From assembly GCA_030680355.1 (NCBI GenBank), contig JAUXVF010000031.1:248001-312000 (forward strand): a stretch of DNA of 64,000 nt, given 5' to 3'. Source of the DNA: Caulobacter sp. GTDB lineage: Bacteria > Pseudomonadota > Alphaproteobacteria > Caulobacterales > Caulobacteraceae. Shown piece after piece: positions 40,698 to 49,710 of the stretch; within the stretch, counting starts at the first letter, position 1, and the number at the start of each line of letters is the position of its first letter. A program made the translations under genes and the position numbers. Under the pieces are notes generated by a model. It was not told where the DNA came from and did no database searches. It saw only the letters and a list, made by a program, of their open reading frames with translations.

Positions 40698-42500
40698 GTG
40701 TTCATGAAGCTGAGAGCGCGGATCGTGCGCGAGCTGAGGTACCTGAAAGGCCTGAGCCGCACGTTGAGGTGGGTCAAACCCATCGCGCCCGACAGCAAGG
40801 ACCTGATCTGCGACGACCTCGAAGCTTCCGTCGATCGTCACAAGGACAGCCCGGCCATCACCTTCGAGGGCAAGACCCTCACCTATGGCGAGATGGACGC
40901 CCTGGCCAACCGCTACGCCCACTGGGCCAAGGAGCAGGGCATTACCCGCGGCGAGACCGTCGCCCTGTTCATGCCCAACCGGGCCGACTACCTGCCGATC
41001 TGGTACGGCCTGACCAAGGTCGGGGTGGCCACGGCCCTGATCAACAACAACCTGACCGGCGCCGCCCTGGCCCATTGCCTGAACCTGTCGGGCGCGCTGC
41101 ACTGCCTGGTTGACGCCGAGACCTCCCCGGCCTTCGAGGATGTCCGCGACCAGCTGACCCGGCATGTGGCGCAATGGACCCTGGGACCGGTGATCGGCGA
41201 TCGCCGCGACCTGACCACGGCGCTCAAGAGCTGCAGCACCCTGCGCCCCGACCGTCTGACCGCCCGCGGCGAGCTGCGCGGCCGCGACACGGCCCTGTGG
41301 ATCTACACCAGCGGCACCACCGGTCTGCCCAAGGCGGCGCGGATCAACCACATGCGGGCCCAGCTCTACATGCGTGGGTTCGCCGGCTCGACCGGCGCCG
41401 AGGCGACTGACCGCATCTATCAGGTGCTGCCCCTCTACCACGCCACCGGCGGCCTCTGCGCCATGGGCGCGGGCCTGCTGACGGGCGGCTCGATCGTGCT
41501 GCGCAAGAAGTTCTCGACCACCCATTTCTGGCGCGACGTGCATGAAGAGAAGTGCACGATGTTCGTCTATATCGGCGAACTCTGCCGCTATCTGATCAAT
41601 GCGCCGCCGGACCCGCTCGAGCGGGACCACAACCTTCGCCTGGCCTTTGGCAACGGTCTGCGGGCCGAGGTCTGGCAGGAGATGGTCGACCGTTTCAACA
41701 TCCCCCAGGTGCTGGAGTTCTACGGCGCGACCGAAGGCAATGTGTCGATGTTCAACTTCGACGGTCATGTCGGGGCCATCGGCCGGGTGCCCAAATACCT
41801 GAAAAGCCGCATCAACGCCCGGCTGGTCCAGTTCGACATCGACAAGGAAGCGCCGATCCGCGACGCCAACGGCTTCTGCATCGAATGCGGGCCGGGACAG
41901 ATCGGCGAATGCATCGGCAAGATCGACGCCGGCGACGCCCGCACCAACTTCACCGGCTACGCTGACAAGGCCGCCACCGAGAAGAAGGTGCTGCACGACG
42001 TCTTCACCAAGGGCGACGCCTGGTTCCGCACCGGCGACCTGATGCGCCAGGACGCGGAGGGCTATTTCTATTTCATCGACCGCATCGGCGACACCTTCCG
42101 CTGGAAGGGCGAGAACGTCTCCACCGGCGAGGTGTCCGACCAAGTCTCCGAGGCGGCCGGCGTGCTCGAGGCCAATGTCTATGGCGTGCAGGTGCCGGGC
42201 CAGGACGGCCGCGCCGGGATGGTCTCGCTGACGGTCGACGACCATTTCAAACTGGCCGATTTCTACCGCCATGTGGAAAAGGAACTGCCGGCCTACGCCC
42301 AGCCCCTGTTCCTGCGGCTGCAGCGGCAGATCGAAACCACCGGCACCTTCAAATACCGCAAGGTGGATCTGGTCGCCGACGGCTTCGACCCCGGCAAGGT
42401 TCGCGACCCGCTGTATTTCCGCAATCCGGTCAAGAAGGCCTGGACGAAGATCACCAAACCGGCCTTCGCCAAGATCTGCGAGGGGGCGTTCCGCCTCTAG
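40698..42500 (+). CDS. Long-chain acyl-CoA synthetase (FATP-like)
   Basis: LWIYTSGTTGLPKAARINH AMP-binding motif; FIDRIGDTFRWKGENVSTGEV. Confidence 0.92.
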   Translation: MFMKLRARIVRELRYLKGLSRTLRWVKPIAPDSKDLICDDLEASVDRHKDSPAITFEGKTLTYGEMDALANRYAHWAKEQGITRGETVALFMPNRADYLPIWYGLTKVGVATALINNNLTGAALAHCLNLSGALHCLVDAETSPAFEDVRDQLTRHVAQWTLGPVIGDRRDLTTALKSCSTLRPDRLTARGELRGRDTALWIYTSGTTGLPKAARINHMRAQLYMRGFAGSTGAEATDRIYQVLPLYHATGGLCAMGAGLLTGGSIVLRKKFSTTHFWRDVHEEKCTMFVYIGELCRYLINAPPDPLERDHNLRLAFGNGLRAEVWQEMVDRFNIPQVLEFYGATEGNVSMFNFDGHVGAIGRVPKYLKSRINARLVQFDIDKEAPIRDANGFCIECGPGQIGECIGKIDAGDARTNFTGYADKAATEKKVLHDVFTKGDAWFRTGDLMRQDAEGYFYFIDRIGDTFRWKGENVSTGEVSDQVSEAAGVLEANVYGVQVPGQDGRAGMVSLTVDDHFKLADFYRHVEKELPAYAQPLFLRLQRQIETTGTFKYRKVDLVADGFDPGKVRDPLYFRNPVKKAWTKITKPAFAKICEGAFRL

Positions 42501-42533
42501 GCGACGTCTCGCCCTGTCGAAAGCGTGTCGGGA

Positions 42534-43454
42534 CTAGCCGGGCGCAACGATGTAGCCGGCCCGCGGGAAGTGGACGTGGACCGTGCCGGTTTCCGGGGTC
42601 TGCCGCGACAGCACCACCCGCTCGCGGTTGGCCGCGATCAAAACGCCGGATACGGGATCGCGGCCATAGTCGTCGGCCATCACCACGACCGCGGCGCCGG
42701 GCTTCAGGCCCAGAGGATCGCCCGGATCATGCGCCGGCGCCGGGGCGGGCTGCGATGCTTTGGCCAGGGCCAGGGCCGCCTTGCTGTCCATCTCTTCCCG
42801 GACGCCGTGCCCGATGGCGGCGACGCGCCGGGCCCAGTCGCCGAAATGGGTGAAGCCCGCCGTCAGCGTCTCCACGGCGCCAGGCAGGGCCCCGCCCAGA
42901 AACCAGACATTCATATAGGCGGCGATGTCGGCCAGCCCCGGTGCGGCGCCGCCCAGCCAGTCCCCGCCTGAGCCGGCCAGCTGATCCTCGATCCAGCCGG
43001 CCTGACTGCGCCACTGACCCTTCATCGGGGCGATGGCCGCCTTCATCGCCTTCACGTCAAAGGGGCGGCCCGACAGGATTTCGCGGTCCTTGAGGAAGGC
43101 TTCGGGCACGGAGTCGCCCAGCGTCCCGAAGATGATCGGCACCGTGGCGGAAAAGAAGGGCCGGTCGGCCCACAGGTTGACGGCCCAGTCGAGCCCGCCG
43201 CGCACCGCCGGCGGGGCGGGCCAGCGCGCCTCAATCTCGGCCAGGATGACCTGGGTGTCGCAATAGACATCGGCGCCGATCTGCAGGGCGGGTGTGCGGC
43301 GGTAGCCCCCGGTCAGCGGCGTATAGTCCGGCTTGGGCATCATGTTGGGGATCTCGACCGACGACCAGGTCAGGGCCTTGAGGCCGAACATCAGCCGCAC
43401 CTTCTCCGAGAAGGGCGAGGTGGCGAAGTGGTGCAGGATGGGCTGGTCGGTCAT
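42534..43454 (-). CDS. Glutathione S-transferase-like protein
   Basis: LHHFATSPFSEKVRLMFGLKALTWSSVEIP thioredoxin-fold GST N-domain. Confidence 0.82.
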   Translation of the reverse strand: MTDQPILHHFATSPFSEKVRLMFGLKALTWSSVEIPNMMPKPDYTPLTGGYRRTPALQIGADVYCDTQVILAEIEARWPAPPAVRGGLDWAVNLWADRPFFSATVPIIFGTLGDSVPEAFLKDREILSGRPFDVKAMKAAIAPMKGQWRSQAGWIEDQLAGSGGDWLGGAAPGLADIAAYMNVWFLGGALPGAVETLTAGFTHFGDWARRVAAIGHGVREEMDSKAALALAKASQPAPAPAHDPGDPLGLKPGAAVVVMADDYGRDPVSGVLIAANRERVVLSRQTPETGTVHVHFPRAGYIVAPG

Positions 43455-43579
43455 GAGGGCTCCTCGGTTGCCGTCATCGGGAACGCTTGCCCGTCGGTCA
43501 GTCCAGAAAGAAGCACTTTACAGAACAAAGCGTGACGCCTAGTCAATGGCCATCACTCCAAGGGCCGGGAGGGCCTACG

Positions 43580-44206
43580 ATGACCGACGAAAAGCTGAAA
43601 ACGCTCAAGGACGACATCGCTTTCATGCGGGCCCTGGCCCAGGAGGGCGGCGCCGCGCCGTTGCTGGGCGGGGCGATTCTGCTGGCCGCCGGCCTGATCT
43701 TCGCCGCAGCCAGCCTGACGCACTGGGCGGTGCTTGTCGGACTGCTCCGGCTTCCCCCTCTGGCCTTTCCCGCCATCTGGCTGGGGGCGGTCGTGATCTT
43801 CCTGATCGCGCTGTGGATTATCAAGACGCGCGAACAGGGTCGGCCGGGGGCGTCGTCGCCCGGCAACCGCGCCTCCAGCGTGGCCTGGGCCTCGGTGGGC
43901 TGGGGCGTCTTCGCCATCGGCATGTCGCTGGCGATCATCGCGATACGCTCGGGCAGCGCGCTCCCGATGCTGGTCTTTCCGTCCCTGATCCTGGGGCTCT
44001 ACGGCATGGGCTGGTCGGTGGCCGCGGCCATGTCCCACAAGCGCTGGATCTGGATGACGGCCATCGGGTCCTACGCCAGCGCCCTGCTGGTCGCCTGGTT
44101 CGCCGCCGAACCGGTCCTGTATCTCCTCTATGCTGCGGCGTTGATTCTACTGGGGGCGCTGCCGGGGTTCGTCCTGATGCGCCAGGAACCGTCGGATACG
44201 ATTTGA
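43580..44206 (+). CDS. hypothetical membrane protein
   Basis: Six-TM pattern; MTDEKLKTLKDDIAFMRALAQEGG; just upstream of wHTH regulator. Confidence 0.75.
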   Translation: MTDEKLKTLKDDIAFMRALAQEGGAAPLLGGAILLAAGLIFAAASLTHWAVLVGLLRLPPLAFPAIWLGAVVIFLIALWIIKTREQGRPGASSPGNRASSVAWASVGWGVFAIGMSLAIIAIRSGSALPMLVFPSLILGLYGMGWSVAAAMSHKRWIWMTAIGSYASALLVAWFAAEPVLYLLYAAALILLGALPGFVLMRQEPSDTI

Positions 44207-44219
44207 GAAGGCCCGCCCG

Positions 44220-44525
44220 ATGACCGACGGCTTTGACATCGACCACATCGACGAGGTGATCCACGGTCGTGTCCGGCTGGGGATCATGGCCTTCCTGTCC
44301 GGCGCGGGCTCGGCGGATTTCAACACTCTCAAGGCCCGGTTGCAGGCCACCGATGGTAATCTGTCGGCCCATCTGCGCAAGCTCGAAGACGCCGGCTACG
44401 TAGCCGTCGACAAGCGCTTCGTCGACCGCAAGCCGCTGACCACCCTGACCCTGACGGACGCCGGCCGCGCCGCCTTCACCGGCTATCTCGACGCCATCGG
44501 AAAGCTGGTCGACGGGCAGCGCTAG
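44220..44525 (+). CDS. Winged-helix transcriptional regulator
   Basis: VIHGRVRLGIMAFLSGAGSADFNTLKARLQATDGNLSAHLRKLEDAGYVAVDKRFVDRKPLTTLTLTDAGR. Confidence 0.88.
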   Translation: MTDGFDIDHIDEVIHGRVRLGIMAFLSGAGSADFNTLKARLQATDGNLSAHLRKLEDAGYVAVDKRFVDRKPLTTLTLTDAGRAAFTGYLDAIGKLVDGQR

Positions 44526-44538
44526 GGGCGGCCTGAAG

Positions 44539-45006
44539 TCAGTCCTTCATGGCCGAGCCGTATTTGAGCAGCAACGACAGGGTCCAGGGCTCGGCGCCGG
44601 CTGACTCCATGTCGTCCAGCCGCCAGCCGGCCTCGCCTTTTTCGAAGTAAAACCGGATCGTCTGGGCCTCGCCGAGGTTCATGAAACGGGTGGTGACGAT
44701 CATCCGGTCCTCACGGCCGTCGATGATCTCGCTGGCGATCGACAGGTCTGACAAATCCCCGTCCTGGGAATTGGTCCAGGTGTTGAAATCCACCCGGCCG
44801 ACCTCGTCGCCCGCGTCCCGCCTCATGTCCTGCCAGAGGGCCAGCAGACGGGGCGTATAGAGGGCGTCGGGCGGCTGAAAGTCGCCGTGATTGACCAGCC
44901 GGTCATAGGCGCTGGCGACGTAGACGGTCGGCGCGTCATCGAGCGACTGGGCCCGCGCGGTGACGGAACTGCACAGGAATAGGGCGAGGACCAGCAGGGC
45001 GCGCAT
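44539..45006 (-). CDS. secreted DUF3828-like protein
   Basis: Signal peptide MRALLVLALFLCSSVTARA; VTTRFMNLGEAQTIRFYFEKGEAGWRLDDME. Confidence 0.65.
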   Translation of the reverse strand: MRALLVLALFLCSSVTARAQSLDDAPTVYVASAYDRLVNHGDFQPPDALYTPRLLALWQDMRRDAGDEVGRVDFNTWTNSQDGDLSDLSIASEIIDGREDRMIVTTRFMNLGEAQTIRFYFEKGEAGWRLDDMESAGAEPWTLSLLLKYGSAMKD

Positions 45007-45235
45007 GGAATTCTCCGGCGAAACGTCGGTCTCGACCATGACCTAAGTCTCTGCCCCTGTTCAAGGATTTCGGCCCTGGCCCGTCGCTGGGGGCAATGAT
45101 GGGCAGCCGGCGCGTGCGATCGATGTTGCACTGCAATTGATACAGCCCGGTCGAGCCGCTATATCCCAAGCCTCCCAACGGCGACCCCGATTGTGCGGCG
45201 CCGCGATTTCTTCTCCGAGTAGAGGGGACGACGCC

Positions 45236-45592
45236 ATGCTGCTGACCATGATGAAGGCCAAGCTGCACCGCGCCACGGTGACCCAGGCCGACATGGATTA
45301 TGAGGGCTCGATCGCTATCGACCGCGATCTCCTCGACGCGTCGGGCATCCTGCCGCACGAGCAGGTCGATGTGCTCAACATCACCAACGGCGCGCGATTC
45401 ACGACCTACGCCATCGAGGCCCCGCGCGGGTCAAAGGTGATCGGCGTCAACGGCGCCGCCGCCCGTCTGGTCCAGAAGGGCGACAAGGTCATTGTTGTCA
45501 CCTACTGCCAGATGCCGGCCGAAGAGGCCCGCAACTACAATCCCGAGGTCGTGCTGCTCGGCGACGGCAACGCCATCAAACGCGCGGCTTGA
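45236..45592 (+). CDS. panD: Aspartate 1-decarboxylase
   Basis: [23 protein letters not shown] (G-S cleavage site); [19 protein letters not shown]. Confidence 0.95.
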   Translation: MLLTMMKAKLHRATVTQADMDYEGSIAIDRDLLDASGILPHEQVDVLNITNGARFTTYAIEAPRGSKVIGVNGAAARLVQKGDKVIVVTYCQMPAEEARNYNPEVVLLGDGNAIKRAA

Positions 45593-45650
45593 TTCATCTC
45601 ATTGAAGGTCGGCGGCGCATGGCGCAGGGTTACTCCAACAGGAGGACCCC

Positions 45651-46121
45651 ATGCGCCCATCCCATCTCGCCCTCGCGGCCCTGTCGCTGATCCTGACGGC
45701 CTGTGGGCCGTCGGCGCCCAAGGGCGTTGACGCCGAACGGTTGCGCTCGGAAGTCAGCAAGGCCATCGGCGATCCCTATACCTGCGTACTGTTGGTCGAG
45801 AAGGGCAGTGGCGACGTCATTTGGCGCTTTGGCGACTATTCCACCTGCGCCCGCTCACTGCCGTCCTGCCAGGGCGCGGCGAGGCTGAACGCGGACGGTC
45901 TGGGCAAACTCGCCGCCGCCGGCGAGGAACGCACCCTCAGCTGCGCCAGCACGGCCGACGGCGGCAGCCGGGTCGGCTGGGCCTCGGGAACGGCGCCGAT
46001 GTCAGAGGGCGCCAAACATCGCGACCTGGCCTACGCCGCCGTCATGGAAGGCCCCACTGTCCTGCCTGGACGCGAAATCAAGGCCCGACTCGAGGCGGCC
46101 TTCCGGCGCGCCGGCCTGTAG
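45651..46121 (+). CDS. hypothetical lipoprotein
   Basis: MRPSHLALAALSLILTACGPSAP lipobox. Confidence 0.7.
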   Translation: MRPSHLALAALSLILTACGPSAPKGVDAERLRSEVSKAIGDPYTCVLLVEKGSGDVIWRFGDYSTCARSLPSCQGAARLNADGLGKLAAAGEERTLSCASTADGGSRVGWASGTAPMSEGAKHRDLAYAAVMEGPTVLPGREIKARLEAAFRRAGL

Positions 46122-46160
46122 GCGGGCGGGGCGCAGGGAGCCGTCCCTGGCCCCGGGTCC

Positions 46161-46898
46161 CTACTTCACCAATTCATAGGTGGCGCTGATGTCGATGCGG
46201 ACGGTCAGCTCGCCGGCTTCGGTCGGGGTCGATTCGGCCTTGTCCATCCGGGCCATGCTCACCATCGGCATGGGCGAGGGCGGGTTGTAGCCGCCGCCTT
46301 CGCTGAGGGTGACCAGGCGGGCGATGCGATAGCCGGTCGCCCTGGCGTAGAGATCGGCCTTGGCCTGCAGCGCCTTGACCGCGTCGAGCCGCGCGGCGTC
46401 CTCGGCCGCGTCGCTGTTCTGCAGTCCGAAGGCGACGCCGCCGACATTATTGGCCCCGGCGTTGACCGAGGCGTCCACGGCCTGGCCGAGCTTGGTCAGG
46501 TCCCGCACCCGGATGGTGACCTGGTTGGAGGCCTGGTAGCCGGTCAGCCGCGGCGGCAGGTTCTCCTGATAGACGTACTGCGGATTGAGGTTCAGGCCGC
46601 TGGTCTGGATGTCACGGTCGGCGACGCCGCCGCGCTTGAGGGCGGCGATCACCTGGTTCATCCGCACGGCGTTCTGGCGCATGGCTTCGGACGCCGTCGG
46701 CGCCTCGACCTGAACGCCCAGGGTGATGGTGGCCATGTCCGGCCGCTGGCGGGTTTCGCCCGAGGCCGAGAGATTGAGCGTGGTGGCCCGGAACAGGGCC
46801 TCGGCGGCCGTGGCGGGCGCGGTCTGGGCCATGGCGGCGCCGGACGCGCCGGCGACGATCAGGGCGCCGAGGGCGGCGGCGCGGAACAGGGTCTTCAT
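46161..46898 (-). CDS. SIMPL domain (DUF541) periplasmic protein
   Basis: Signal peptide; TTLNLSASGETRQRPDMATITLGVQVEAPTASEAMRQNAVRMNQVIAALKRGGVADRDIQTSGLNLNP. Confidence 0.88.
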   Translation of the reverse strand: MKTLFRAAALGALIVAGASGAAMAQTAPATAAEALFRATTLNLSASGETRQRPDMATITLGVQVEAPTASEAMRQNAVRMNQVIAALKRGGVADRDIQTSGLNLNPQYVYQENLPPRLTGYQASNQVTIRVRDLTKLGQAVDASVNAGANNVGGVAFGLQNSDAAEDAARLDAVKALQAKADLYARATGYRIARLVTLSEGGGYNPPSPMPMVSMARMDKAESTPTEAGELTVRIDISATYELVK

Positions 46899-47083
46899 GA
46901 GGCGTCTCCATGCGGGGCGGGTTACGAGAACCCCGTTTTGCGGCAGCTTAACCGCAATCGACATGAACCGCAGATTTATGGCGGCTCGAAGTCAGGCCGA
47001 CCCGGCCGCCCATTCCGCCGCCGGCGACGTGAGCCGACGCTTTTAGGCGCGCTCGCCTCGTGCTAACCGGCGTGACCCTGCGG

Positions 47084-47159
47084 GGGCCCGTAGCTCAATG
47101 GTTAGAGCCGACCGCTCATAACGGTCTGGTTGCAGGTTCGAGTCCTGCCGGGCCTACCA
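47084..47159 (+). tRNA. tRNA with CAU anticodon (Met or Ile2)
   Basis: GGGCCCG/CGGGCCT acceptor, anticodon loop CTCATAA, T-arm GCAGGTTCGAGTCCTGC, encoded CCA. Confidence 0.93.
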
Positions 47160-47172
47160 AGGGGGTTTTTCA

Positions 47173-47243
47173 TTAGTCCCAGGAAGTGCCATAACTCTGC
47201 TTTCGTAAGGGTTTCCAGATTTCGTTAGTCCCAGGAAGTGCCA
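47173..47243 (+). repeat. two perfect 19-bp direct repeats, candidate integrase arm sites
   Basis: ttagtcccaggaagtgcca at 47173-47191 and 47225-47243. Confidence 0.8.
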
Positions 47244-47269
47244 GGAGGACCCAAGCGCTGGCGGTACAG

Positions 47270-48499
47270 ATGGCGGTATCGTATAAGGTCGTACCGCCAG
47301 AAGGACCGCGAATCGTGTCGCTCAGCGAAACTGCCTGCAGGAATGCTCGCGCCCGCGAAAAGCCCTACAAGATTCGCGACGGCGATGGGATGTACCTCCT
47401 CGTTCCGACGAGTGGTTCTCGGCTCTGGCGTCTCGACTATCGGTTTGATGGGAAGCGGAAGACCCTCGCGCTAGGCGTCTACCCGATGATCGGACTGGCC
47501 GAGGCCCGGGAGCGCCGGCTCACAGCGAGAACATGGCTGGCGAAGGGCGTTGACCCTGCCAAGGCCGGCGAAGTCGACGTCGACAACAGCTTTGAGGACG
47601 TGGCTCGGGCGTGGTTCGAAGGGCAACGCGCCAAATGGGTAGACGGCTACGCTGATCGGGTCTGGTCTCGCCTCGTTGGCGACGTCTTCCCCGCCCTGGG
47701 CGAGCGCTCTGTCGACGCAATCGAGGCCCCTGAGGTCCTCAAGGCGTTGCGGGCGATCGAGGGTAGAGGAGCCTTCGAAACAGCCAAGCGAGTCGGCCAG
47801 TATGTGGGTCAGGTGTTTCGCTATGCCATCGCGACCGGAATGGTGCGTCGCGACCCCACCGCGGATCTGCGCGGGGCCCTTCACGCCTCCCCCAGGAAGA
47901 AGCGTCGGGCGAGCGTGAAGACCCGAGACATCCCCGACTTCATCACGCGACTGCGGCGCTACCAAGGGGAGGAGCAGACCCGTCTTGCCGTCGAGTTCAT
48001 CATGCACACCTTCGTTCGGACCAGCGAGCTCCGCCTGGCGCGTCGCCAGGAGTTCGAGGACTTGGGCGGCGCGGCGCCGCTGTGGCGCATCCCCGCCGAG
48101 CGCATGAAGATGACACGAGAGCACCTTGTGCCGCTTACGCCCCAATCTGTCGTCTTGTTGCACCGGCTGCTCGACTTGGCCCGAGGGAGTGATTTGCTTC
48201 TGCCCAGCGACACGGGAAAGGGCGTCGTGAGCGAAAACACGATGCTGTATGCCCTCTACCGCATCGGCTATCACGGCAGGGCGACGATCCACGGTCTGCG
48301 CGGGACGGCCTCGACCGTGCTGAATGAACAGGGGTTTAACCAAGACTGGATCGAGCGCCAACTGGCCCACGTTCCCGGCGACAGTGTGCGGGCGGCCTAC
48401 AACAGCGCCGAATGGTTGGCCGAACGCCGCACGATGATGCTCTGGTATTCGGATTTTCTGACGCGCCAGGGTGAGATCGGCATGCTGTTGAGCCAATAG
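47270..48499 (+). CDS. Tyrosine-type site-specific integrase (DUF4102/P4-like)
   Basis: N-terminal DUF4102-like RDGDGMYLLVPTSGSRLWRLDYRFDGKRKTLALGVYPMIGLAEARE; catalytic HGLRGTASTVLNEQGF; directly 3' of a tRNA. Confidence 0.93.
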   Translation: MAVSYKVVPPEGPRIVSLSETACRNARAREKPYKIRDGDGMYLLVPTSGSRLWRLDYRFDGKRKTLALGVYPMIGLAEARERRLTARTWLAKGVDPAKAGEVDVDNSFEDVARAWFEGQRAKWVDGYADRVWSRLVGDVFPALGERSVDAIEAPEVLKALRAIEGRGAFETAKRVGQYVGQVFRYAIATGMVRRDPTADLRGALHASPRKKRRASVKTRDIPDFITRLRRYQGEEQTRLAVEFIMHTFVRTSELRLARRQEFEDLGGAAPLWRIPAERMKMTREHLVPLTPQSVVLLHRLLDLARGSDLLLPSDTGKGVVSENTMLYALYRIGYHGRATIHGLRGTASTVLNEQGFNQDWIERQLAHVPGDSVRAAYNSAEWLAERRTMMLWYSDFLTRQGEIGMLLSQ

Positions 48500-48618
48500 G
48501 GCTCACGCAAAGCCCAAGAACCGGGGGCGAATGCCTGTTATCTATTGGTCGTATTCCAACTGAATCGAACGACATATTGCTCAGCCCGCCAGAACGACAG
48601 CCTTAGGCGCAGCCACTC

Positions 48619-48762
48619 ATGAAGAACGGAGACCCCATAGTCGGAGGACTTCGATTGGCCGGGATTATTCTCGCATTCGTTATGCTCCTAGGCGGAGACG
48701 TCGTATCCGCAGCGCTTGTAGGAATCATTGTCTTCCTGTTCACGCCATATTTGCGCGGCTGA
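48619..48762 (+). CDS. predicted 47-aa membrane protein
   Basis: MKNGDPIVGGLRLAGIILAFVMLLGGDVVSAALVGIIVFLFTPYLRG, two hydrophobic segments; below the track's cutoff; no clear Shine-Dalgarno. Confidence 0.4.
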   Translation: MKNGDPIVGGLRLAGIILAFVMLLGGDVVSAALVGIIVFLFTPYLRG

Positions 48763-48964
48763 CGTTCAAATCTTGCCTCATGTTTCCGTTGAACTCGTTT
48801 CCGGGGCAGCGAGTTTCCCGTCTCACGGCTGAACGGGGCGGCCGCTGCTGTCGACCTGGGCAGGCGTGACGCACGGCCGCACCGCATCCCGCCGCACCGC
48901 GTGGAAAAGCGATTATCTCGCATCATTCGTCAGCGTCTCACCTCGCCCCGAGTCCGCGCGGTGC

Positions 48965-48985
48965 AAACGTCGATAATTATCGAAC
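48965..48985. repeat. palindrome repeat, copy 1 (AAACGTCGATAATTATCGAAC)
   Basis: Contains perfect 14-bp palindrome TCGATAATTATCGA; followed by second palindrome CGATTTAAATCG. Confidence 0.9.
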
Positions 48986-49160
48986 GATTTAAATCGATCT
49001 TTTGCGATGCGTGACGCGACGCACCCACACGCACGCGATTTCATCAACAATTTCAATAGGTTATGTGGCTTTGGGTCCCTCTTGGCGGTATCGCGGGGGA
49101 CGGGGGGCGCTGAGCCGCGTTCTCTGAGGGTTTTCAAAAACTACTAATGCCCTTGGGCTT

Positions 49161-49190
49161 TGGCACCTCCTGGCACCTCCTGGCACTAAT
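49161..49190 (-). repeat. inverted arm-like repeat
   Basis: Reverse complement of 49171-49189 is ttagtgccaggaggtgcca, 17/19 match to the 47173/47225 repeats; TGGCACCTCC is itself duplicated. Confidence 0.75.
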
Positions 49191-49210
49191 GAGGATGCGA
49201 TCGACCCGAG

Positions 49211-49505
49211 GCCAGAACAGGCGGAACAGGCTCTAATGCCCCTCAAAATAACCTGTTCCGGCTGCAACCCCCTTATTTCATTGGCTTTGGAACTACTGGA
49301 ACAGGTGGAACAGCTTTTTATATAGACTCTCATTTTAGGGGGTGCTTTTGAAGCAAGCAAAACACTGGCCGAGAGAAAATGAATTAGGGCTGTGGAGAGA
49401 GTTTATAGGAAACAGGGTGACTCCTGTTCCACCCTGTTCCACCCATTGAATTAATTGAGGAAACCCCGGAACAGGAATCTGCAGCCTCCCGAGCCTGTTC
49501 CACCA
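49211..49505. repeat. dispersed GGAACAG/CTGTTCC array
   Basis: About eight exact GGAACAG or CTGTTCC heptamers on both strands within roughly 300 bp, several in close tandem (ctgttccaccctgttccacc; ggaacaggtggaacag). Confidence 0.8.
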
Positions 49506-49534
49506 AATCTGGTAACGCGGCAGCGAGGTGTGCA

Positions 49535-49637
49535 GAAACGTCGATAATTATCGAACTTTTGGGTGATTTCTGGAAACGTCGATAATTATCGAACTTCTGC
49601 CCGAGGCATGGAAACGTCGATAATTATCGAACTTCTG
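49535..49637. repeat. three 38-bp-phased palindromic iterons
   Basis: AAACGTCGATAATTATCGAAC starts at 49536, 49574 and 49612; consensus GAAACGTCGATAATTATCGAACTTYTG. Confidence 0.92.
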
Positions 49638-49710
49638 CAAAGTAGCCCGCCATGGGGATTCCCATGGACCTGCCGAGGTCACTCTTTCGAGGACAACTCG
49701 GGGACAACAC

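Noticed and set aside
40638-42272. 544-aa minus-strand ORF
   Set aside because: Antisense to the acyl-CoA synthetase
49061-49360. 99-aa minus-strand ORF in the repeat region
   Set aside because: Spans the GGAACAG and TGGCACCTCC repeats; translation is low-quality and has no family features
49535-49637. Regular repeats resembling a short CRISPR array
   Set aside because: Spacers would be only ~11-12 bp, the repeat is a perfect palindrome in an AT-rich core, and no cas genes are nearby; iteron or operator array is more likely
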